Part shown: piece after piece, positions 4,831-10,245 of the stretch
Numbering within the stretch: the stretch's first letter is position 1
Layout: every line of letters starts with the position of its first letter
NCBI GenBank assembly: GCA_039679375.1
Contig: JBDKVA010000084.1
Coordinates: forward strand, 1 to 10,245
Length of the DNA: 10,245 nt
Reading direction: 5' to 3'
Source: JBDKVA01 sp039679375
GTDB taxonomy: Bacteria > Bacillota > Clostridia > Acetivibrionales > DTU013
Translations under genes and position numbers: made by a program
Notes under the pieces: model-generated
Databases searched by the model: none
The model's input: only the letters and a program-made list of their open reading frames with translations
What the model was told of the DNA's origin: nothing

Positions 4831-6030
4831 ATGGGAAAAGCTTTAATTATTGGCGCAGGTGGGGTTGCCAGCGTTGTAATCCACAAATGCTGCCAGAACT
4901 CCGATGTCTTTGAGGAAATATGCATAGCAAGCAGAACCTTGAAAAAATGTGAGGATATAAAGAATAAGCTGGCCGGCAGCAAGACAAAAATTCATACGGC
5001 TCAGGTCAATGCAGACGATACGAATCAGGTCACAGACCTGATAAAAAGCTTTAGACCGGACATTGTCATCAATGTTGCACTGCCGTATCAGGATCTGACC
5101 ATTATGGATGCCTGCCTTGCAACGGGTGTCAATTATGTGGATACTGCCAATTACGAGCCGCCGGATGTGGCAAAATTCGAATACAAATGGCAATGGGCTT
5201 ACAGGGAGCGCTTCGCAAAGGCACATATCACGGCGCTGCTGGGCAGCGGATTTGACCCGGGTGTAACAGGTGTATTCTGTGCTTATGCGCAAAAGCATTA
5301 TTTTGATGCAATTTATTCTATTGATATTCTTGATGCCAATGCGGGCGATCATGGATATCCCTTTGCAACGAATTTTAACCCTGAAATCAATATCCGTGAG
5401 ATTACAGCAAACGGCAGCTATTTTGAAAACGGTAGATATATTGAAACAAAGCCTCTCGCTATAAAAAAAGTCTATGATTTTCCTGAGATAGGCCCTAAAA
5501 ACATTTATCTTTTGCATCATGAAGAAATAGAGTCTTTGGCGATTAATATAAAGGGTGTTAGAAAAATCAGGTTCTGGATGACTTTCTCCGACAATTATCT
5601 TAATCACCTTCGTGTGCTGGAAAATGTGGGAATGACCTCAATTGAGCCTATTGAGTTTGAAGGGAAGCAGATCGTACCTTTACAGTTCCTGAAGGCTGTG
5701 CTGCCGGATCCTGCATCACTGGGGCCGAGAACGAAAGGCAAAACGAATATAGGCTGCATCTTTCAAGGGATAAAGGATGGGAAGCCAAGAACATATTATG
5801 TTTACAATGTATGCGATCATCAGGAATGCTACAAAGAGGTTTGTTCCCAGGCGATATCCTATACAACGGGAGTTCCAGCAATGATCGGCGCCATGATGAT
5901 TATGAAGGGGATATGGAAAAAGCACGGCGTTTACAATATCGAAGAATTTGACCCGGTTCCGTTCATGGATGCGCTTAATCGGTACGGATTGCCATGGAAA
6001 GAGGATTTTGCACCGATGCTGCTGGATTGA
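4831..6030 (+). CDS. Carboxynorspermidine/carboxyspermidine dehydrogenase
   Basis: This 399-residue enzyme belongs to the saccharopine dehydrogenase-like oxidoreductases. It condenses a diamine (putrescine or 1,3-diaminopropane) with aspartate beta-semialdehyde and reduces the imine with NADPH to give carboxyspermidine or carboxynorspermidine. A Rossmann nucleotide-binding loop lies at residues 6-14 (IIGAGGVAS), preceded by a beta strand. SRTLKKCEDI follows the second strand, and DIVINVALPYQDLTIMDAC and GVNYVDTANYE at about 75-110 (key parts VINVALPY and YVDTANYE) are typical of the family. GSGFDPGVTGVF begins at about residue 138. Length is as expected. The ATG has a GGGGGG site five bases upstream. 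The decarboxylase that acts on the product follows 27 bases downstream, which makes the pathway assignment firm. Whether the cell makes spermidine or norspermidine cannot be read from this gene. Confidence 0.88.
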   Translation: MGKALIIGAGGVASVVIHKCCQNSDVFEEICIASRTLKKCEDIKNKLAGSKTKIHTAQVNADDTNQVTDLIKSFRPDIVINVALPYQDLTIMDACLATGVNYVDTANYEPPDVAKFEYKWQWAYRERFAKAHITALLGSGFDPGVTGVFCAYAQKHYFDAIYSIDILDANAGDHGYPFATNFNPEINIREITANGSYFENGRYIETKPLAIKKVYDFPEIGPKNIYLLHHEEIESLAINIKGVRKIRFWMTFSDNYLNHLRVLENVGMTSIEPIEFEGKQIVPLQFLKAVLPDPASLGPRTKGKTNIGCIFQGIKDGKPRTYYVYNVCDHQECYKEVCSQAISYTTGVPAMIGAMMIMKGIWKKHGVYNIEEFDPVPFMDALNRYGLPWKEDFAPMLLD

Positions 6031-6057
6031 AAAAATGAATCGACTGAGGTATATTGA

Positions 6058-7197
6058 GTGAATATTGATTTGAGCGTACTGCCAACACCTTGTTATGTCG
6101 TTGATGAAGACCTTTTAATAAAAAATCTTGAAATACTGCAGTCTGTCCAGGATCGGACAGGCTGCAGCATTCTTCTTGCGCAAAAAGGATTTTCCATGTA
6201 TGCTGTCTATCCTTTGATAGGCAGATATCTGAAGGGCGTCGCTTCAAGCTCGCTCTTTGAAGCCCGGCTCGGTTATGAGGAAATGGGGAAGGAGGTCCAT
6301 GTCTTCGCGCCGGCTTACATGGATGATGAATTTGATGAACTTATGCATTACAGCGACCATATCGTTTTTAATTCCTTTGACCAATGGAACCGTTTCAAGG
6401 CACGGGTCAAGACATTTACACCCAAAAAAATCGAATGCGGCATACGGGTAAATCCGGAATACTCCGAGATCGAAACGCCTATTTACAACCCTTGCTATGC
6501 GAATTCCCGACTGGGCGTGACATTATCAAATTTCAGGCCGGACGAGCTGGATGGTATTGACGGGCTTCATTTCCATACGATGTGCGAGCAGAATTCGGAT
6601 ACGCTCGAACGCACGGTCAGAGTGGTGGACGAAAAGTTCGGCAAATACATCAAGGGTATGAAATGGATCAACATGGGCGGCGGACATCATATTACCAGAC
6701 CAGATTATGATATCGAAACGCTTATTCATTCCATTACGTTTTTCCAGGATAAGTACGGCGTAAAAGTTTATCTGGAGCCGGGTGAAGCGGTGGCGCTCAA
6801 TACCGGATTTCTGGCAGCCGGTGTGCTGGACATTGTTGATAATGGAATGAAAATAGCCATTCTGGACGCCTCGGCCGCATGCCACATGCCGGATGTGCTT
6901 GAAATGCCCTACAGGCCGAACATCATCGGAGCCGGGATGCCGGATGAATATGCATATACCTACAGGCTCGGAGGCAATACCTGCCTGGCTGGCGATGTGA
7001 TCGGGGACTATTCCTTCGAACAGCCTCTGAAACAGGGAGACAGGCTTGTGTTCTGCGACATGGCCCACTATACGATGGTTAAGAATAATACATTCAACGG
7101 CTTGAATCTGCCTTCCATTGCTCTCTGCAGCAAGGCGGAGGGTGTTAAAATAATAAAAAGGTTTGGATATGAGGATTTCAAAACCCGCCTGTCGTAG
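6058..7197 (+). CDS. nspC: Carboxynorspermidine/carboxyspermidine decarboxylase
   Basis: This 379-residue pyridoxal-phosphate enzyme of the alanine-racemase/ornithine-decarboxylase fold removes the carboxyl group from carboxyspermidine or carboxynorspermidine to release the triamine. The N-terminal LPTPCYVVDEDLL is characteristic of the NspC group. Lys43 in LLAQKGFSMY is the expected PLP-binding lysine. GLHFHTMCE (169-177), MGGGHHITRPDYD (206-218) and LEPGEAVA (239-246) line the cofactor site, and GGNTCLAGD with Cys309 and Asp313 gives the C-terminal active-site part from the partner subunit. The start is GTG at 6058, preceded by TGAGG about eight bases upstream; there is no better ATG. It forms an operon with the dehydrogenase. 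No strong terminator follows: ACCCGCCTGT (7183-7192) can pair only in an interrupted way with ACAGG and CGGGT. Confidence 0.88.
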   Translation: MNIDLSVLPTPCYVVDEDLLIKNLEILQSVQDRTGCSILLAQKGFSMYAVYPLIGRYLKGVASSSLFEARLGYEEMGKEVHVFAPAYMDDEFDELMHYSDHIVFNSFDQWNRFKARVKTFTPKKIECGIRVNPEYSEIETPIYNPCYANSRLGVTLSNFRPDELDGIDGLHFHTMCEQNSDTLERTVRVVDEKFGKYIKGMKWINMGGGHHITRPDYDIETLIHSITFFQDKYGVKVYLEPGEAVALNTGFLAAGVLDIVDNGMKIAILDASAACHMPDVLEMPYRPNIIGAGMPDEYAYTYRLGGNTCLAGDVIGDYSFEQPLKQGDRLVFCDMAHYTMVKNNTFNGLNLPSIALCSKAEGVKIIKRFGYEDFKTRLS

Positions 7198-7222
7198 CAC
7201 TAAACAGGCTGCAACGGGTATA

Positions 7223-7741
7223 TTACAGAAAAGCGGCATATTCCAAAGCCTTGAAAACGGAAAATGATATGGCAAACCCAAGTGTTACATCCGTTGGATA
7301 ATGTACTCCCAGATATATTCTTGATATTCCTACCAGCAAGGCGGCGGTCAAAAACACCGTTTTAATGATCGGGAAGAATGTTGAAAGCATTAATGCTATG
7401 GATAGTGCTGAGCCGGAGTGCCCGGACGGAAGCGAATACCTGCACTTTGGCGGATTGATCGCAATAGCCCATTCGAGTGTCTTGTAAGGACGCGGCCTGT
7501 CAATGATTCTTTTTAAAACATGTATGACGAACTGGCTTGATAAAAGGTTGACCACAAGCAGAAAACCCATATGAGTGTTGTACAATGTTATCGCAATGGA
7601 GATCAAAACGGCAGCAAATGTAGAACCTATCTGGGTAAGGCTTTTCATGACCGTGTTGAGTGCACGGCAGTGTATTTTTCTATTTAAGGCATAGAAGCAC
7701 AATATATCATTCTTTTTTATAATATTGGCAATCGAAGACAT
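7223..7741 (-). CDS. PAP2-family membrane phosphatase
   Basis: This 172-residue integral membrane protein contains the three phosphatase motifs of the PAP2/acid phosphatase family: KRIIDRPRP (77-85, the KxxxxxxRP motif), SLPSGHSG (103-110) and SRIYLGVHYPTD (140-151), with the catalytic histidines at 108 and 147. Hydrophobic stretches at about 41-54, 58-76, 110-122, 126-139 and 153-165 fit a multi-pass protein with the active site at the membrane face. Such enzymes dephosphorylate lipid phosphates such as phosphatidic acid or undecaprenyl pyrophosphate; the exact substrate is not visible. The start at 7741 is taken because GGAGGT lies five bases upstream; a reading from 7762 would lack this. 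It converges with the polyamine operon, with 25 bases between the two stop codons. Confidence 0.88.
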   Translation of the reverse strand: MSSIANIIKKNDILCFYALNRKIHCRALNTVMKSLTQIGSTFAAVLISIAITLYNTHMGFLLVVNLLSSQFVIHVLKRIIDRPRPYKTLEWAIAINPPKCRYSLPSGHSGSALSIALMLSTFFPIIKTVFLTAALLVGISRIYLGVHYPTDVTLGFAISFSVFKALEYAAFL

Positions 7742-7938
7742 ACGATACCTCCATCCTCGCAAACATCATAAAATCATAGCTGTATTTCATTAATTGACAT
7801 AAAGAGTTTACACTAAAATCGTAAAAAAAGATAGTTTATATTTAATAAAAAATCTGTTGCTACAGGAAATTAATTGTTGAATAAGTAGAAAAATGAATAT
7901 ATACTGGATAAGCTGCTGATTAAATATAAAAAATTTCC

Positions 7939-7966
7939 TTGAAATTATCTATTAGTATCATATACT
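7939..7966 (+). promoter_or_regulatory. Promoter of the DEAD-box helicase gene
   Basis: TTGAAA (7939-7944), a 16-bp spacer and TATACT (7961-7966) form a good sigma-A promoter, with transcription expected near 7973 and a leader of about 50 nt. The rest of the 282-base gap between the PAP2 start and the helicase start is AT-rich. It includes a lone TTGACA at 7794-7799 without a well-spaced -10, and I see nothing else in it. Confidence 0.5.
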
Positions 7967-8023
7967 GTGATAGAATTGTAAAAACTTAATGCGGGAAAAG
8001 AAAAGGAGATATTACAAAAGGAT

Positions 8024-9691
8024 ATGAAATTTAAAGAACTGAACTTGTCAGAAGAAATGCAAAAGGCAATTGATGAAATTGGGTTTGAAGAGGTAACTCC
8101 CATCCAGGCCCAATCGATCCCATATATCTTTGAAGGACGTGATATCATAGGCCAGGCGCAAACCGGCACGGGAAAGACCTGTGCATTTGGGATACCGGCA
8201 GTAGATATGCTGGATTCCGAGGTGGAAGGTATCCAGGTGTTGGTCCTCTGTCCGACAAGAGAACTTGCCATCCAGTCTACCGAAGAACTCAAAAGCATAT
8301 CTAAATATAAGAGCGGCATCAGAATTCTTCCGATTTACGGCGGACAGCCCATCGACAGGCAAATAAGGGCTCTGAAGAACCGTCCCCAGATCATTATAGG
8401 AACGCCGGGCCGTGTCATGGACCATATGAGAAGGCATACGTTAAAATTCGCAAATCTTCGGATGATCATTCTTGATGAAGCGGATGAGATGCTGAATATG
8501 GGTTTTCGTGAGGATATTGACACCATTTTGAAGGAAGTGCCTGAAGTAAGGCAGACCATACTGTTTTCGGCAACGATGCCAAAGGAAATACTGGATCTCA
8601 CCAAAAGATACCAAAAGGATCCGCTGCATGTAAAAATATCACATAAAGCTCTTACAGTTCCCAGCATTGAGCAGTATTACCTCACGGTAAGCAGTGCGTC
8701 AAAGCCGGAGATACTCTCAAGAATAATCGATACAAAAGACATCACGCTTGCACTTGTTTTTTGCAATACGAAAAAAAGGGTGGAAGAACTGACAACCGAG
8801 CTGCAGTCGAGAGGCTATGCCGCCGAGGCTCTTCATGGCGATCTTCGGCAGGAGCAGAGAGACAAGGTGATGGCGAAATTCCGTAACGGTCAGATCGATA
8901 TCCTGATTGCTACGGATGTAGCGGCAAGAGGCATTGATGTAGATGATATAGAGGCTGTTTTCAATTACGATCTGCCCAGTGATGACGAATATTACGTACA
9001 CAGGATCGGAAGGACGGGCAGAGCCGGGAAAGCAGGTATAGCATATTCTTTCGTCGTTGGACGTGAGATCAATAAGCTGAAGGATATCCAGCGGTTTACC
9101 AAAGCTGCCATAACGCCGATGAAGCCGCCTTCGATCATGGATGTAGAAGAAAATAAGATGAACAGGGTGATGGCAATCATCAAAAAGAGCTATGCCGAAG
9201 GAAAGCTGACCAGGTATTCAGACTACATTGAGAGGACCATAGAGGAGATGAATTCTGATAATGATGAGGAAAACTACGTCAGCCCGCTTGACTTTGCAGC
9301 GGCGATGCTGAAGATGCTTTCCGAGCCGAATAATGCGGAAGCTTCCAAAGCGGCTGATGAATCTGAGGTTCAGGATGAAGACACCGGCGCGGAAGAAGGC
9401 TATGTAAGGCTTTTTATAAATGTGGGAAGCAAGGACAGGATACAACCCGGAAATATTGTCCAGAGCATTGCATCCACTTCAGGCCTGCCGGGTAAACTGA
9501 TCGGCGCTATTGACATATTTGACAGCTATACGTTTGTAGAGGTGCCCAGGGAGTATGCCCATAAGGTTCTTGACTCGATGAAGGACTATACGATGAAGGG
9601 GCGTAAGGTCAATATTGAACGATCCAACAAGAGTCCTGCGGTAAAGAGGCGTTACAGGAATGCCGGCGGAGCTGGAAGAAAAAGAGGATGA
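8024..9691 (+). CDS. DEAD-box ATP-dependent RNA helicase with DbpA-type RNA-binding domain
   Basis: This 555-residue cytosolic helicase unwinds RNA with ATP and is likely involved in ribosome assembly and mRNA turnover, as CshA and DeaD are. All core motifs are present in order: Q motif (GFEEVTPIQAQ, 20-30), Walker A AQTGTGKT (45-52), PTREL (78-82), TPGR (127-130), DEAD (151-154), SAT (182-184), VFCNT (245-249), ATDVAARGID (296-305) and HRIGRTGR (326-333). After an acidic linker at about 408-458, residues 459-534 (GYVRLFINVGSKDRI to KVNIERS) form a DbpA-type RRM that binds structured RNA, and the protein ends in a basic tail (VKRRYRN, GRKRG). Paralogues of this type are often cold-induced; nothing here proves that. 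The ATG at 8024 fits the family N-terminus, though AAGGAG is 15 bases away and a nearer AAGG is only two bases away. Confidence 0.93.
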   Translation: MKFKELNLSEEMQKAIDEIGFEEVTPIQAQSIPYIFEGRDIIGQAQTGTGKTCAFGIPAVDMLDSEVEGIQVLVLCPTRELAIQSTEELKSISKYKSGIRILPIYGGQPIDRQIRALKNRPQIIIGTPGRVMDHMRRHTLKFANLRMIILDEADEMLNMGFREDIDTILKEVPEVRQTILFSATMPKEILDLTKRYQKDPLHVKISHKALTVPSIEQYYLTVSSASKPEILSRIIDTKDITLALVFCNTKKRVEELTTELQSRGYAAEALHGDLRQEQRDKVMAKFRNGQIDILIATDVAARGIDVDDIEAVFNYDLPSDDEYYVHRIGRTGRAGKAGIAYSFVVGREINKLKDIQRFTKAAITPMKPPSIMDVEENKMNRVMAIIKKSYAEGKLTRYSDYIERTIEEMNSDNDEENYVSPLDFAAAMLKMLSEPNNAEASKAADESEVQDEDTGAEEGYVRLFINVGSKDRIQPGNIVQSIASTSGLPGKLIGAIDIFDSYTFVEVPREYAHKVLDSMKDYTMKGRKVNIERSNKSPAVKRRYRNAGGAGRKRG

Positions 9692-9723
9692 CCGTTGTAA
9701 AATAAAAAAAGCGGGGGATAAGT

Positions 9724-9993
9724 TTGAGTAAAAAATATGAATTTGAAGCGGAAATCAAAAAAGTACCGGATATAGACGGCGCATACATTGAGATCCCATT
9801 TGATGTAAAAGCCGAGTTCGGCAAGGGGCGTGTGCCTGTCAAAGCTACATTTGACGGTGAACCCTATGAGGGAAGCCTGGTTAAAATGAAAACCCCTTGC
9901 CACATCCTTGGGATCCGGAAGGAAATCCGGACTAAAATCGGTAAACAACCCGGAAATATGGTTAAAGTCACAATCGAAGAAAGAAATACATAG
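9724..9993 (+). CDS. DUF1905 domain-containing protein
   Basis: This protein of 89 residues spans a single DUF1905 domain, as seen in KYEFEAEIKKVPDIDGAYIEIP (2-step beta region, key parts YEFEAEI and AYIEIP), FGKGRVPVKATFDG at 52-65 region and the closing GNMVKVTIEE. The family is a small beta-barrel-like domain of unknown function, sometimes fused to YdeI-type proteins. The start is TTG at 9724 with GGGGG six bases upstream. It lies 32 bases after the helicase with no terminator between, so it is probably cotranscribed. It ends seven bases before the stop of the converging gene, again without a visible terminator. Confidence 0.8.
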   Translation: MSKKYEFEAEIKKVPDIDGAYIEIPFDVKAEFGKGRVPVKATFDGEPYEGSLVKMKTPCHILGIRKEIRTKIGKQPGNMVKVTIEERNT

Positions 9994-10000
9994 AGCTTAA

Positions 10001-10245
10001 TTATCCGTTTATTTTATTGATTTTAATATCCAAGCTTCTGCATTTCACAAAACCCATCACGCTGTCCAGGGTGCAGCCTAAAATAAATACGACGCAAAAT
10101 ATTGTAAAACCTCGCTGAAACAGCGTCATCATATGGGATGAAGAGGTTTTAAACAAGTTTCCAAGGTGTGATACACATTCCGGATTCCTAAGCCTTGCAT
10201 CAGCGAGCATAACACTGATCAGTATGCTTAGCGCCAGATTGTTCA
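10001..10245 (-). CDS. C-terminal part of an unrecognised membrane protein (partial)
   Basis: The frame is open from the right edge of the window to a TAA at 10001-10003, giving the last 80 residues of a protein whose start lies outside. It shows a hydrophobic stretch at the edge (LALSILISVMLA), a polar middle with RLRNPE and KTSSSHMM, one clear membrane helix (FTIFCVVFILGCTLDSVMGFV region) and a short basic tail (KINKING). I do not recognise the family. An internal ATG at 10210 should not be taken as the start, because the frame continues upstream without a stop. It converges on the DUF1905 gene. Confidence 0.5.
   Translation of the reverse strand, partial: NNLALSILISVMLADARLRNPECVSHLGNLFKTSSSHMMTLFQRGFTIFCVVFILGCTLDSVMGFVKCRSLDIKINKING

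Noticed and set aside
4843..5607. Long minus-strand open frame of 254 codons antisense to the polyamine dehydrogenase
   Set aside because: Its translation is rich in Cys, Arg and Ile with no recognisable domain, and the plus-strand gene over the same bases has clear family motifs and a good ribosome binding site.
7183..7219. Interrupted stem after nspC considered as a terminator
   Set aside because: Two five-base pairs are separated by a six-base bulge and there is no T-tract on either strand; too weak to call.
6526..7281. Minus-strand open frame of 251 codons antisense to nspC
   Set aside because: No domain or ribosome binding site is visible, and the opposite strand encodes a well-supported decarboxylase. 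It also overlaps the end of the PAP2 gene.
9694..9723. Gap between helicase and DUF1905 checked for a terminator or promoter
   Set aside because: It contains only an A-rich run and the ribosome binding site. No hairpin or promoter boxes fit.

Overview
The window looks like part of the chromosome of an anaerobic Firmicute of the class Clostridia. The evidence is moderate G+C with AT-rich intergenic regions, strong AGGAGG-type ribosome binding sites, near-consensus sigma-A promoters, a DUF3847 gene typical of clostridial conjugative or mobilizable elements, and a carboxyspermidine-type polyamine operon. Genus cannot be fixed from the sequence alone.

Positions 1 to about 2950 are an accessory patchwork. 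In order it holds: three CCGG-rich direct repeats that recall an insertion-sequence end (59-117); a small ORF of unknown function; a strong hairpin terminator; a MerR-type regulator ORF that has lost its N-terminal helix-turn-helix half and whose 3' third is antisense to another gene; that other gene, a DUF3847 protein on the minus strand with a replaced C-terminus; and a toxin-first RelE/Gp49-type toxin plus XRE antitoxin pair. The toxin-antitoxin pair has a perfect 20-bp operator palindrome over its promoter and is flanked by two diverged copies (about 72% identical) of a 71-bp sequence. Each copy resembles the start of the small transposon gene tnpW. The area reads as layered remains of at least one Tn4451-like or conjugative element, with a toxin-antitoxin module surviving in it.

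Positions 2967-4513 are a two-gene minus-strand operon: a nitrilase-superfamily amidohydrolase, then a TetR repressor overlapping it by one base (TAATG). In front of it is a perfect 50-bp palindrome (4526-4575). It carries two face-to-face sigma-A promoters, each with a perfect TTGACA, a 17-bp spacer and a perfect TATAAT, and two AGAACA-N-TGTTCT operator-like sites. One promoter drives the amidohydrolase-TetR operon. The other points toward the polyamine operon.

Positions 4831-7197 encode carboxy(nor)spermidine dehydrogenase and carboxy(nor)spermidine decarboxylase. Together they make spermidine or norspermidine from a diamine and aspartate semialdehyde, without S-adenosylmethionine decarboxylase. 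An approximately 270-nt leader with its own promoter and some pairing potential precedes them.

Positions 7223 to the end look like ordinary housekeeping sequence: a membrane PAP2-family phosphatase (minus), a DEAD-box RNA helicase with a DbpA-type RNA-binding domain (plus), a small DUF1905 protein probably cotranscribed with it, and the C-terminal part of an unrecognised membrane protein running off the right edge on the minus strand. No rRNA, tRNA or CRISPR array was seen.
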